From NCBI GenBank assembly GCA_945870105.1, contig CAMBRL010000013.1:1-42749 (forward strand): 42,749 bases of DNA, given 5' to 3'. Origin of the DNA: Chitinophaga pinensis. Lineage in GTDB: Bacteria; Bacteroidota; Bacteroidia; SXHM01. Below the pieces are notes generated by a model. It was not told where the DNA came from and did not search any database. It worked only from the letters and a program-made list of their open reading frames with translations. Position numbers and translations under genes: made by a program. Positions 7,856 through 15,840 of the stretch are shown piece by piece. The number at the start of each line of letters is the position of its first letter. Positions within the stretch are counted from its first letter, which is position 1.

Positions 7856-7881
7856 CTGGTTAGAATTCCGTTGGTTGGTGG

Positions 7882-7889
7882 CAAAGATA
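7882..7889 (-). promoter_or_regulatory. Candidate -7 promoter element for the aminotransferase
   Basis: Reads TATCTTTG on the minus strand, an exact TAnnTTTG match about 27 bases before the ATG at 7855. Confidence 0.42.
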
Positions 7890-7949
7890 AAAAAATGGTG
7901 TTTGGGCGGGAATTATTTTTGAAGTCCTGCCCAAAGCACCGATACTCTT

Positions 7950-8822
7950 TTACTCCGCTGCTTTTGCAGGGTTCAGCAAGTCATAAAACTGATCAAGTTT
8001 CGGCAGAATGATGATACGGGTTCTGCGGTTGGTGGCACGCCCTTCCTCCGTATCATTAGTGGCAAGAGCATTAAACTCACCACGACCTGCTGCAATAAGG
8101 CGGTTCGGGTCAATTTTATAATCATTTTGCAGAACACGAATAACTGCTGTTGCACGTTTTACGCTTAAATCCCAGTTATCGGAAATGCAGTTGTTGCTGA
8201 TAGGTTTATTATCAGTATATCCTTCCACCATTACTTCCATTTCTCTTCTTGAATCAAGAATAGCAGCAATTTTACCTAATACTTCTTTTGCGCGTGATGT
8301 AAGATTTGCGCTTCCGCTTTGGTAAAGCATTTTATCGGAAAGATTTATGAACACTACTGTTTTGTCCACTTTAATTTCCACATCGTTGTCGTCCAAACCT
8401 TCTTTTAAAACGCCTTTCAGGTTAACAGCCAAAGCAAGGTTAATTGAATCGGCTTTTGTTTTTGCTGCTTGTAACAACTGAATGTATTTGTCTTTTTTCT
8501 CCAGCTGTTCCAGCGTTTTATTAATGTTCTGATTTGCTGCCTGAGAAAGAACCGTTAAATCACCCACTTGTGTAACTTGTTTGTCGCGTTGTTGTTTGCA
8601 ATCTGTAAGTTGTTCAGTCAAATATTTAAGCGAGGTGCGTGCTTCAATCAGGTCGGTAGAATAGCGGTTGCGTTCATCTTCGCACTTCATTAATAATTCG
8701 TTGGCGTTTTTCAGTTCGCTTTCTTTTTTGGTTTGCAGTTCAAGGAATTTCTTTTTGCTAACGCAAGACGAGATACTTGCAGCAAGAATAAGAAGAGTTA
8801 AGAGGCGCAGTGTAAGTTTCAT
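7950..8822 (-). CDS. OmpA-family lipoprotein with coiled coil
   Basis: Likely outer-membrane lipoprotein that binds peptidoglycan and ties the envelope together. I start at 8822 (290 residues): MKLTLRLLTLLILAASISSC is a lipoprotein signal peptide with C20 as the lipidated cysteine. The frame is open upstream to 8981, but that stretch overlaps the neighbouring OmpA gene and has no signal character. Residues ~25-125 are charged and heptad-like, probably a coiled coil. Residues ~147-275 form an OmpA_C/MotB-like domain with VEGYTDNKP and the NDTEEGRATNRRTRI signature. The gap to the next OmpA-type gene is 49 bases, same strand. Confidence 0.85.
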   Translation of the reverse strand: MKLTLRLLTLLILAASISSCVSKKKFLELQTKKESELKNANELLMKCEDERNRYSTDLIEARTSLKYLTEQLTDCKQQRDKQVTQVGDLTVLSQAANQNINKTLEQLEKKDKYIQLLQAAKTKADSINLALAVNLKGVLKEGLDDNDVEIKVDKTVVFINLSDKMLYQSGSANLTSRAKEVLGKIAAILDSRREMEVMVEGYTDNKPISNNCISDNWDLSVKRATAVIRVLQNDYKIDPNRLIAAGRGEFNALATNDTEEGRATNRRTRIIILPKLDQFYDLLNPAKAAE

Positions 8823-8871
8823 GTTTTTATATTTTGCACGAAAGTAAAAATTAATTGAACAGTGAATACAT

Positions 8872-9969
8872 TTACTGAAATACCACCTCAACCCTTCTGT
8901 TATTTTGTCTGCCTTCTTCAGTATCGTTTGCAGTAATTGGTTCCAGATCACCCTTGCCGTCAAAGGAAAGTCGTGAAACACTGATATTTTTTTCTTTTAG
9001 AAAATTTAAAACCGCTTCTGCTCGGTTTCTTGAAAGAGTAAGGTTATCGTCTTTCTTCCCTACATTATCTGTGTGTCCTATGATATTTGCTTTTATAATT
9101 GGATTATTGTTTAAATATTCTGCAAGTTCATTCAACTCACTAAATGATGAAGGCAGCAAATCTGCTTTGCCTGATTCGAAAACAATATTTTTAAAAATAT
9201 GAGCTTTGCCTGTTTCGTAAACTTTCGGAGATTCAATAGCAGCAATTTCCTCAACAACTGCATGAGCAGTTATTTCTTTATCCAAAGGAGTCAGCGTAAA
9301 ATCATCAATAAAATAATGAGAGTAATTTCTTTTCCCGGGAATTTCCACATTGTAATTCATAATGGCGAATTCTGTTTTTTCGCGATAAACAAAACAACCG
9401 AACGTAAGATATTTTTCTGTGCCGTTGGCTTCATAAACAGCACTCAGCAATGTCCAGTCTTCTGAATTATTATATCCGGATTCATTCCTGAAAACCATAG
9501 GTGGCTTTGACATCGGAGGTCCGTATTTCTGCAATCTGAAGGTATCGGAAGAAAAAATGATGCAGAAGCCTTTCATAGAACCCAGCCACTTTGCATCGCC
9601 CCGACTGATGTATAATTCCACTTTATAATTTCTTCCCTTTTCGAGTGGTTTTATTAATTTGGTTTGTAAATACTCGCGGTAATTTCTGGTGATGCAGATA
9701 CCCGCATAGGCCTTGCCCGAATGCGGTTCCTGCTTGCCAAAGAAATTCTTACTTGTGTTGGATTTTTTACTTTTTGCCTCGGAATGAAAATAATCACCAC
9801 CACCTGCCAATACCGGGTTTATCCAATTCTCAAGGCAGTTTTTTCCTTGTCCAATATCGGTAGGCAGGTCTTTATGCTTTTCAAAATCTGAATTGGAAAT
9901 CAGGTTTTCCTGTGAGCACAATTTGCCGGAAGCAATTAATACTAAGAGAAAAATATGCAGAAATTTCAT
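8872..9969 (-). CDS. OmpA-domain protein with N-terminal lectin-like domain
   Basis: Secreted or outer-membrane protein of 365 residues from the ATG at 9969 (MKFLHIFLLVLIASGKLCSQ signal peptide). The N-terminal ~200 residues begin NLISNSDFEKHKDLP and continue with a W-x-NP, GGGDYFH and G-KAYAGI pattern. I recall this beta-sandwich-like module preceding OmpA domains in Bacteroidota; its ligand is not known to me. The C-terminal ~110 residues are OmpA-like, with GHTDNVG, LSRNRAEAVLNFL and NDTEEGRQNNRRVEVVF. Lacking a convincing lipobox, it probably sits in the periplasm or outer membrane through the OmpA domain. It is upstream of a second, different OmpA-type gene. Confidence 0.8.
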   Translation of the reverse strand: MKFLHIFLLVLIASGKLCSQENLISNSDFEKHKDLPTDIGQGKNCLENWINPVLAGGGDYFHSEAKSKKSNTSKNFFGKQEPHSGKAYAGICITRNYREYLQTKLIKPLEKGRNYKVELYISRGDAKWLGSMKGFCIIFSSDTFRLQKYGPPMSKPPMVFRNESGYNNSEDWTLLSAVYEANGTEKYLTFGCFVYREKTEFAIMNYNVEIPGKRNYSHYFIDDFTLTPLDKEITAHAVVEEIAAIESPKVYETGKAHIFKNIVFESGKADLLPSSFSELNELAEYLNNNPIIKANIIGHTDNVGKKDDNLTLSRNRAEAVLNFLKEKNISVSRLSFDGKGDLEPITANDTEEGRQNNRRVEVVFQ

Positions 9970-10027
9970 TTTGTAAATAGTTTCCAAATATCCGATAATT
10001 TGAACAAAGATTTATTTTGATTGTTTT

Positions 10028-10043
10028 TGTAACAATGGTTACA
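10028..10043. promoter_or_regulatory. Crp/Fnr-type dyad upstream of cytochrome c peroxidase
   Basis: TGTAAC-AATG-GTTACA is a perfect 6-base dyad with a 4-base centre. It is centred about 42 bases before the start predicted from the TATTTTTG element at 10065-10072. That is the class II activator position for Crp/Fnr-family regulators. The core GTAAC-N4-GTTAC resembles sites I recall for HcpR-like or Fnr-like proteins. Confidence 0.55.
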
Positions 10044-10064
10044 TAGATTAACCAAAACAGATAC

Positions 10065-10072
10065 TATTTTTG
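10065..10072 (+). promoter_or_regulatory. Candidate -7 promoter element for cytochrome c peroxidase
   Basis: TATTTTTG is an exact TAnnTTTG match ending 20 bases before the ATG at 10093. No -33 TTTG is present at normal spacing, which fits activator-dependent use with the dyad at 10028-10043. Confidence 0.5.
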
Positions 10073-10092
10073 AAATCTCAAAATCTATAACA

Positions 10093-11148
10093 ATGAACAA
10101 ATTCAATTTGCATTTTATCGCAGTAATTTCTGTTGCTGTTTTTCTAAACAGTTGTTCTTCGCAACCGGAACAAAAACAGGAAGCAAGCACCGAAAATGAA
10201 GAAGCAAAAATTGATGCGGAAATAAAACCTCGCCTGTCTGCTTTTGCTGCATTACCCGCAGTTGCAGAAAATCCTGAAAATCCGATTACGGAGGCAAAAG
10301 TAAAACTGGGTCATGCTTTGTATTTTGACACGCGCTTATCAAACGCAGGAAAAATCAGTTGCAACTCCTGCCACAATCTGGAAACATTTGGAGTGGATAA
10401 TTTACCAACCTCGCCTGGTGATGCCGGAAAAAATGGCGACCGTAACTCGCCCACTGTATTAAATGCTGCATTGCACACCACCCAATTTTGGGATAGCCGC
10501 GCAAAAGATGTGGAAGAGCAAGCGGGAATGCCGGTTTTAAATCCTGTGGAAATGGAAATTCCTGATGAAGCATTTTTGATTAAACGCCTTTCTGCAGTTC
10601 CTGAATACAAGCAACTTTTTAACGAAGCTTTTCCGGGAAAAGGAATTACGTATGAAAACATGCGCAAAGCAATTGGTGCGTTTGAGCGCAAATTGATAAC
10701 ACCTTCGCGCTTTGATAAATACCTTGCCGGTGATAATACCGCACTCGCATTAGAAGAGAAAAAGGGTCTGAACAATTTTATAAAAATCGGTTGTACCACC
10801 TGTCATAGCGGTGTTGCTCTAGGGGGAAACATGATGCAGAAATTTGGTGTTCATCGCGAGTACTGGACATTGACCGACAGTAAGAAGATTGATGAAGGTA
10901 AAGCAGCCCTGACCAAAGAGGAAGGTGATAAATATATGTTTAAAGTACCATCGCTGCGCAATGTGGAAAAAACGTATCCTTATTTTCATGACGGCAGTGT
11001 TGCTGATTTGAAAAAAGCAATTCAGATTATGGCTGTTGCTCAATTAGCTTACCGCATGAGCCCTGAAGAAATAAATTCGATTGAAGCATTTTTAAAATCG
11101 CTGACAGGAGATATTCCGGCAGAATTTAAAAAAAAACCTGCACTGTAA
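10093..11148 (+). CDS. Di-haem cytochrome c peroxidase (CcpA/MauG family) lipoprotein
   Basis: Reduces hydrogen peroxide to water with electrons from periplasmic cytochromes. The 351-residue protein has a lipoprotein signal peptide with LNSC and C21 as the lipidated residue, so it is membrane-anchored. Two haem c sites are visible: C90-N-S-C-H94 and C234-T-T-C-H238. The family segments GDRNSPTVLNAA, QFWDSRAKDVEEQA and VPSLRNVEKTYPYFHDG are all present. It stands alone with its own promoter and a Crp/Fnr-like site. Its stop codon directly abuts that of the convergent cysN, leaving no spacer for a terminator. A catalytic, non-MauG role is likely but unproved. Confidence 0.9.
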   Translation: MNKFNLHFIAVISVAVFLNSCSSQPEQKQEASTENEEAKIDAEIKPRLSAFAALPAVAENPENPITEAKVKLGHALYFDTRLSNAGKISCNSCHNLETFGVDNLPTSPGDAGKNGDRNSPTVLNAALHTTQFWDSRAKDVEEQAGMPVLNPVEMEIPDEAFLIKRLSAVPEYKQLFNEAFPGKGITYENMRKAIGAFERKLITPSRFDKYLAGDNTALALEEKKGLNNFIKIGCTTCHSGVALGGNMMQKFGVHREYWTLTDSKKIDEGKAALTKEEGDKYMFKVPSLRNVEKTYPYFHDGSVADLKKAIQIMAVAQLAYRMSPEEINSIEAFLKSLTGDIPAEFKKKPAL

Positions 11149-12414
11149 TTACTGAATCATTCCCGCAGCAACTGTTTCGTTGGTTCCTTCGTCAATGAGA
11201 ATAAGACTTCCGGTGATGCGGTTGTTTTTGTAGCTGTCTTTGAACAAGGGCTTGGTCGTGCGCAAACGTGCGTGAAAAATATCGTTCATTTTCACGCTTT
11301 TGTCTTCCTCAACTTTGTTGAGTGTGTTGATATCAACCTTGTAATTTATTTCTTTGATAACAGCTCGTGCTTCATTGCTGGTGTGCTTCAAAAAATACTT
11401 TGCACCGGGTTGTGGCGATTTATTATTGAGCCAGCATAACATTGCATCCACGTCTTGTGTACTTTCCGGTGGATTTTCTTTTTTCACGAGCATATCACCG
11501 CGACTAATGTCTATCTCATCTTCCAACGTAATGGAAACCGACATAGGTGCGAACGCTTCATCCAACGCACCATCCAGAGTTGCAATGGATTTTATTTTTG
11601 AAGTAAATCCCGAAGGCAATGCAACTACTTCATCACCCGGCTTAAAAATTCCTCCAGCAATTCTTCCGGCATAACCGCGATAATCATGGTATTCATTTGT
11701 ATGCGGACGAATAACATATTGCACCGGGAGACGTGCATCTTCATGATTCCAGTCACTGCCGATGTGTACATTTTCAAGTGTATTTAAAAGTGGGGAACCT
11801 TTGAACCAATCCATGTTAGTGGAACGGTCAACCACATTATCGCCATCCAGCGCAGAAATAGGAACAAACTCAATATCCTTAACATCTAACGTTGCTGCAA
11901 ATTTTTTGTATTCGGCAACTATGCGGTTGTAAGCTTCTTCGCTGTATTCCACCAGATCCATTTTATTTACGCATACAATAAGGTGTGGAATTTTTAACAG
12001 CGATGCAATGAAGGAATGACGACAGGTTTGCTCAATCACACCTTTGCGCGCATCAATTAAAATTAGCGCAAGATTGGCGGTTGATGCGCCTGTAATCATG
12101 TTGCGAGTGTATTGAATATGCCCGGGTGTATCGGCAATAATGAATTTGCGTTTGGGTGTTGCGAAGTAGCGATAGGCAACATCAATGGTAATTCCCTGTT
12201 CACGCTCAGCTCTTAATCCATCTGTCAAGAGTGAAAGGTCAATATGCTGTAATCCTTTTTTTTCACTTGATGCTTTTACTGCATCTAACTGGTCTTCAAA
12301 AATTGATTTCGAATCATATAACAATCTTCCGATGAGTGTGCTTTTGCCATCATCAACAGAGCCTGCAGTTGTGAACCTCAAAAGTTCCATGTCCAAATAT
12401 CCTTGCGTATCCAT
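11149..12414 (-). CDS. cysN: Sulfate adenylyltransferase subunit 1 (GTPase)
   Basis: GTP-hydrolysing subunit of ATP sulfurylase; with CysD it makes adenosine 5'-phosphosulfate from sulfate and ATP. From the ATG at 12414 there are 421 residues starting MDTQGYLDMELLRFTTAG. I reject the ATG at 12438 because it lies in a dispersed repeat. GTPase motifs are GSVDDGKST (18-26), DTPGH and NKMD, followed by the elongation-factor-like beta-barrel domains. It is not fused to CysC, unlike NodQ-type proteins. It is third in the operon cysC-cysD-cysN, 66 bases after cysD, with a palindromic repeat in the gap. Confidence 0.94.
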   Translation of the reverse strand: MDTQGYLDMELLRFTTAGSVDDGKSTLIGRLLYDSKSIFEDQLDAVKASSEKKGLQHIDLSLLTDGLRAEREQGITIDVAYRYFATPKRKFIIADTPGHIQYTRNMITGASTANLALILIDARKGVIEQTCRHSFIASLLKIPHLIVCVNKMDLVEYSEEAYNRIVAEYKKFAATLDVKDIEFVPISALDGDNVVDRSTNMDWFKGSPLLNTLENVHIGSDWNHEDARLPVQYVIRPHTNEYHDYRGYAGRIAGGIFKPGDEVVALPSGFTSKIKSIATLDGALDEAFAPMSVSITLEDEIDISRGDMLVKKENPPESTQDVDAMLCWLNNKSPQPGAKYFLKHTSNEARAVIKEINYKVDINTLNKVEEDKSVKMNDIFHARLRTTKPLFKDSYKNNRITGSLILIDEGTNETVAAGMIQ

Positions 12415-12424
12415 TTCATTTTTT

Positions 12425-12476
12425 ACCACTAAGAGCAAAAATTCACTTAGTATTCTTGTGAACTTAGTGGTGAATT
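12425..12476. repeat. Palindromic repeat of ACCACTAAG type between cysD and cysN
   Basis: ACCACTAAG (12425-12433) pairs with CTTAGTGGT (12463-12471), and AATTCAC (12440-12446) pairs with GTGAATT (12470-12476). TTCAC/GTGAA inside gives a further alternative stem. It overlaps the upstream, probably unused ATG of cysN. The ACCACTAAG word recurs as a dispersed repeat in many environmental genomes by my recollection. Confidence 0.7.
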
Positions 12477-12480
12477 ATTT

Positions 12481-13386
12481 TTAAAAATATCCTGATTTTT
12501 TTCTGTCCTCCATTGCCGCTTCGCTGCGTCTGTCATCTATTCTGCTTCCGCGTTCTGTTACTCTGGTTGCAGCAACTTCTTCAACAATTTCTTCTGCTGA
12601 GTTTGCAGTGGATAACACTGCGCCCGTGCAACTGATATCACCAATGGTGCGAAAACGTACCTGCATTTTCTCAACCTTTTCAGTTGGTTTAAGAGGAATA
12701 ACATTTGCATGCGCATAAATTACTCCCTCTCTAACAAAGCACTCCCGTTCATGCGTAAAATACAACGAAGGCATTTCAATTTTTTCGTGCAGAATGTATT
12801 GCCACACATCCATCTCGGTCCAGTTGCTGATAGGAAATACACGAAAGTGTTCACCAATATGTTTTTTGCCGTTGAAAATATTCCAGAGTTCAGGTCTTTG
12901 GTTTTTGGGGTCCCACTGACCGAACTCATCGCGGTGCGAAAAGAAGCGTTCTTTGGCTCTTGCTTTTTCTTCGTCTCTGCGGGCTCCGCCTATGCAGGCA
13001 TCAAATTTGTATTTCTCAATTGTGTCAAGCAGCGTAACCGTTTGCAAAACATTGCGACTTGCGTTGTAGCCTTTTTCTTCTGTCACTCTTCCGCTGTCTA
13101 TACTTTCCTGAACAGAGCCTACTATTAATTGTGCTCCGTATTTTTTTGCAAGGTTATCACGGTAAACAAGTGTTTCTTCAAAGTTGTGTCCCGTATCAAC
13201 ATGTACTAAAGGAAAAGGAATGTTTGCAGGAAAAAATGCTTTTCGTGCCAGATGAAAACACACAATACTGTCCTTCCCTCCCGAAAAAAGCAGTGCCGGT
13301 TTTTCAAACTGCGCAGCCACTTCGCGAATAACAAAAATGGATTCGGCTTCTAATTCTTTTAAATGTGACAGTTGATACGTGTTCAT
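12481..13386 (-). CDS. cysD: Sulfate adenylyltransferase subunit 2
   Basis: Catalytic ATP-pyrophosphatase-type subunit of ATP sulfurylase, partner of CysN. At 301 residues it has the usual length. The PP-loop SGGKDS is at residues 35-40, followed by the conserved HVDTGHNFEET, GGARRDEEKARAKER and the KKSGYF C-terminus. Its ATG overlaps the cysC stop in an ATGA arrangement (13383-13386), which indicates translational coupling. No cysH, cysI or cysJ is nearby, so this window alone does not show whether the activated sulfate goes to assimilation or to sulfation. Confidence 0.95.
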   Translation of the reverse strand: MNTYQLSHLKELEAESIFVIREVAAQFEKPALLFSGGKDSIVCFHLARKAFFPANIPFPLVHVDTGHNFEETLVYRDNLAKKYGAQLIVGSVQESIDSGRVTEEKGYNASRNVLQTVTLLDTIEKYKFDACIGGARRDEEKARAKERFFSHRDEFGQWDPKNQRPELWNIFNGKKHIGEHFRVFPISNWTEMDVWQYILHEKIEMPSLYFTHERECFVREGVIYAHANVIPLKPTEKVEKMQVRFRTIGDISCTGAVLSTANSAEEIVEEVAATRVTERGSRIDDRRSEAAMEDRKKSGYF

Positions 13387-13955
13387 TTCTTCAGTTCAAT
13401 CTTAGGCAAAACATGTTCAAGAATTTCATTTACACATATTTCTAAATTCTGTAAATGTGTGTTCAATGTTAGTTCAGGATTGACAGGTGATTCGTAAGGA
13501 GAGTCAATTCCTGTAAAATTTTTCAGTTCACCTTTACGCGCTTTTTTATACAAGCCTTTTACATCGCGTTGCTCACAAACTTCTAAAGGACAATTGACAA
13601 ATACTTCTACAAATTCATCACCCATTAATTCGCGCACAATTTTTCTGTCGTCTGCAAAAGGTGAAATAAATGCAGCAATAACAACGGTTCCCGAATCAAC
13701 AAACAGTTTCGCAACCTCACCCGTTCTGCGGATGTTTTCTTTTCGTGCTTCTTCGGTGAACGATAAATCTTTATTCAATCCGGTTCTTAAAATATCTCCG
13801 TCTAATGTATAGGTATGAATATGCTTTGCAAAAAGTTGTTGCTCCAGCTCAACGGCAATGGTAGATTTTCCGGCACCAGAAAGTCCGGTAAGCCACACGG
13901 CAAGACCTTTGTGTCCTTTTAATTTGTTGCGTTGGTTCTTGCTTATGTTTTTCAT
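13383..13955 (-). CDS. cysC: Adenylylsulfate kinase
   Basis: Phosphorylates adenosine 5'-phosphosulfate to PAPS. The 190-residue protein has the Walker A loop GLSGAGKST at 24-32 and the family segments DGDILRTGLNKDLSF, ENIRRTGEVAKL and FVNCPLEVCEQRD. It is the first gene of the operon and overlaps cysD by 4 bases. An exact promoter element lies at 13964-13971, predicting a leader of only a few bases. A full activation pathway (CysDN then CysC) is encoded together. Confidence 0.95.
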   Translation of the reverse strand: MKNISKNQRNKLKGHKGLAVWLTGLSGAGKSTIAVELEQQLFAKHIHTYTLDGDILRTGLNKDLSFTEEARKENIRRTGEVAKLFVDSGTVVIAAFISPFADDRKIVRELMGDEFVEVFVNCPLEVCEQRDVKGLYKKARKGELKNFTGIDSPYESPVNPELTLNTHLQNLEICVNEILEHVLPKIELKK

Positions 13956-13963
13956 CGGGGAAG

Positions 13964-13971
13964 CAAAAGTA
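13964..13971 (-). promoter_or_regulatory. Candidate -7 promoter element for cysCDN
   Basis: Reads TACTTTTG on the minus strand, an exact TAnnTTTG match 9 bases before the cysC ATG. This would give an almost leaderless transcript. Confidence 0.42.
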
Positions 13972-14026
13972 TTGAATTATAAGTTTTAATTTCTTTTATA
14001 CATTTACCTTAATTAATTTTAAAAAC

Positions 14027-15589
14027 ATGAAACTAAAATTTACTCTTTTTCTTCTTGGTTTTTCTGCTGCTGCAATCGCACAAAATCAGGTTCCTGTTAT
14101 TTCAAATGTTTCGGTTGTTGCACCCTGGAACACAGGACAAGTATTGATTGATTGCGATGTTGCCGATAACGAAAATGATAACGTTGACATCAAAATTGCA
14201 TTTTCTGCTGATGGCGAAAACTATGTTGTTTCAACCGGAACAGTGACGGGTGATGTAGGTTTTCCGACTGTACCCGGAACAGGAAAACACATTATCTGGA
14301 ATTACGATACTATTAGCAATGTGACTAATTATTCTATCCGAGTGATTGCTGATGACCGACAAGTTCCAAACATACAGGACATTGTTGACCAGGTGGACAG
14401 CGTGCTTATGCGCAGTGATCTGGAAATGGTTGCTTCGGGCATACGCCATTATTCTGCTAACCCAACACATCTGGAGGCAGTGAAAGACACCATTGAACAG
14501 CGTTTTACAGATGCAGGACTTAGTGTTTACCGTCAGGATTTTCCGCGTGCCGGATATACAGGACAAAACATTATTGGCAAAAAAGCAGGACTGGGAAGTG
14601 AGGCTCATACCTTTATTGTTGATGCACATTTTGACACCGTAAGCGATTCGCCCGGTGCAGATGACAATGGCTCAGGTGTAGTTGGCTTCTTACAAGCTTT
14701 GCGTGTTTTAGCTCCTTATAATTTTGAAAAAACTATAAAATTCATCGGTTTTGATTTTGAAGAAAGTGTTGGTGTAGCCGGAACTTATGGCAGTCTGATG
14801 TACACCCAAACTCAAATTCCAAGTTGGGAAATTATTGAGGGTGTAGCTAATTACGAGATGATTGGTTACTACACCAACGAAGTAAATTCACAACAAATTC
14901 CGTTTGGATTTGCTTTCTTGTTTCCCGACCAATATGCTGAAGTAATTGCCGACAGCTCGCGCGGCAATTTTCTCATAAATGCAGGCGATACGGAGTCTTC
15001 TGCTTTTACTGCTGCATTTGATTCGCTGTCTGAAATGTATGTTCCCTCACTGAAAGTAACGTCAATAGTATTGCCAAACAATGGCTTAATCTCAGCTGAT
15101 TTCCGCAGAAGCGATCATGCCAATTTCTGGGATCTTGATGCTCCTGCTTTATTACTTACCGATGGCGCAAACTTCCGCAACCTTGATTATCACACGCCTA
15201 ACGACACGGTGGGCGCTCTCAACTTTACGTTTATGAGCAATATTGTAAAAGGCACCGTTGCAACGATTGCAACGCTGGCAGGCTTGCAGCACAGCTCTTA
15301 CTTTAATGCCGGAAATATTATTGCTTCTGTTCCCGAATCAAATTTTGTGTGTGATGTAGTAGTGTTCCCAAATCCGGTGAAAAATAAACTGACGATAAAA
15401 ACGGGTGATTGTTTTCAGCAAGGCTTTAACCTTACAGTTGTTGATGTGCTGGGCAAACTAGTGAAGACCGAAAAAGTTGCAGCAAACACACAAACCGAAA
15501 TTTCATTTTCAACTATTCCTTCCGGAAATTATTTTGTGGTGATGGAAGATGGTGGGAAGAGGAGTGTGAGAAAGGTGGTGGTGGAGTAA
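14027..15589 (+). CDS. Secreted M28-family zinc aminopeptidase with T9SS sorting domain
   Basis: Exported metallopeptidase of 520 residues, likely removing N-terminal amino acids from peptides outside the cell. Signal peptide 1-19 (MKLKFTLFLLGFSAAAIAQ). Residues ~22-110 form a beta-sandwich-like N-terminal domain. The peptidase domain holds the co-catalytic zinc set: H201 and D203 (DAHFDTV), D212 (GADDNGSG), E245-E246 (DFEE), E277 (NYEMIG) and H389 (DYHTPNDT). The C-terminal ~75 residues from VFPNPVKNKLTI to KVVVE are a T9SS sorting domain. The stop is followed immediately, in the same frame, by the ATG of a small gene. Confidence 0.93.
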   Translation: MKLKFTLFLLGFSAAAIAQNQVPVISNVSVVAPWNTGQVLIDCDVADNENDNVDIKIAFSADGENYVVSTGTVTGDVGFPTVPGTGKHIIWNYDTISNVTNYSIRVIADDRQVPNIQDIVDQVDSVLMRSDLEMVASGIRHYSANPTHLEAVKDTIEQRFTDAGLSVYRQDFPRAGYTGQNIIGKKAGLGSEAHTFIVDAHFDTVSDSPGADDNGSGVVGFLQALRVLAPYNFEKTIKFIGFDFEESVGVAGTYGSLMYTQTQIPSWEIIEGVANYEMIGYYTNEVNSQQIPFGFAFLFPDQYAEVIADSSRGNFLINAGDTESSAFTAAFDSLSEMYVPSLKVTSIVLPNNGLISADFRRSDHANFWDLDAPALLLTDGANFRNLDYHTPNDTVGALNFTFMSNIVKGTVATIATLAGLQHSSYFNAGNIIASVPESNFVCDVVVFPNPVKNKLTIKTGDCFQQGFNLTVVDVLGKLVKTEKVAANTQTEISFSTIPSGNYFVVMEDGGKRSVRKVVVE

Positions 15590-15787
15590 ATGGAAAATAA
15601 AGACTTTCACTACACTGTTAGTGATGAACAAATTGCGGCTTATTCAAAATGGACTTTAGAGGAAAAGTTAGATTGGTTAGAGCAAACTGCAAAATTTGCC
15701 AATTATCATTTAAGTAAAGAAGAGCGAAATTTGATATTCAACGTTGGCAACAAAATAATATTGGAACGTAACGGTTTGATGAAATAA
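15590..15787 (+). CDS. Small conserved-looking protein of unknown function
   Basis: 65 residues, soluble, no signal peptide. It begins MENKDFHYTVSDEQI and contains a W-x-L-x-E-K-L-x-W-L-E-Q core. I have a faint memory of similar small proteins encoded beside toxin or nucleotidyltransferase genes, but no partner is present here. The ATG follows the M28 peptidase stop with no spacer and in the same frame, so it is either translationally coupled or reached by rare readthrough. Codon use and composition look genuine. Confidence 0.6.
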   Translation: MENKDFHYTVSDEQIAAYSKWTLEEKLDWLEQTAKFANYHLSKEERNLIFNVGNKIILERNGLMK

Positions 15788-15790
15788 TTT

Positions 15791-15840
15791 TTACCGCAAA
15801 GGTTTTACTCTGCCCCTTCTCAGTTCTCTCTGCGGTTAAA
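15791..15840. repeat. Imperfect palindrome of ACCGCAGAG type overlapping the lgt end
   Basis: ACCGCA (15793-15798) pairs with TGCGGT (15831-15836), with imperfect flanks. Read on the minus strand the right half starts TTTAACCGCAGAGAGAACTG. It encodes the last Lgt residues FNRREN and the TGA stop. It lies between the convergent small gene and lgt. Confidence 0.55.

Noticed and set aside
8823-8981. Upstream extension of the OmpA lipoprotein to 8981
   Set aside because: It overlaps the preceding gene by over 100 bases and buries the lipoprotein signal peptide.
10311-10799. A 162-residue open frame opposite the cytochrome c peroxidase
   Set aside because: It is the antisense of a clearly conserved di-haem protein and its product has no recognisable features.
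12709-13128. A 139-residue plus-strand open frame inside cysD
   Set aside because: Antisense to the strongly conserved cysD; no leader, motif or promoter.
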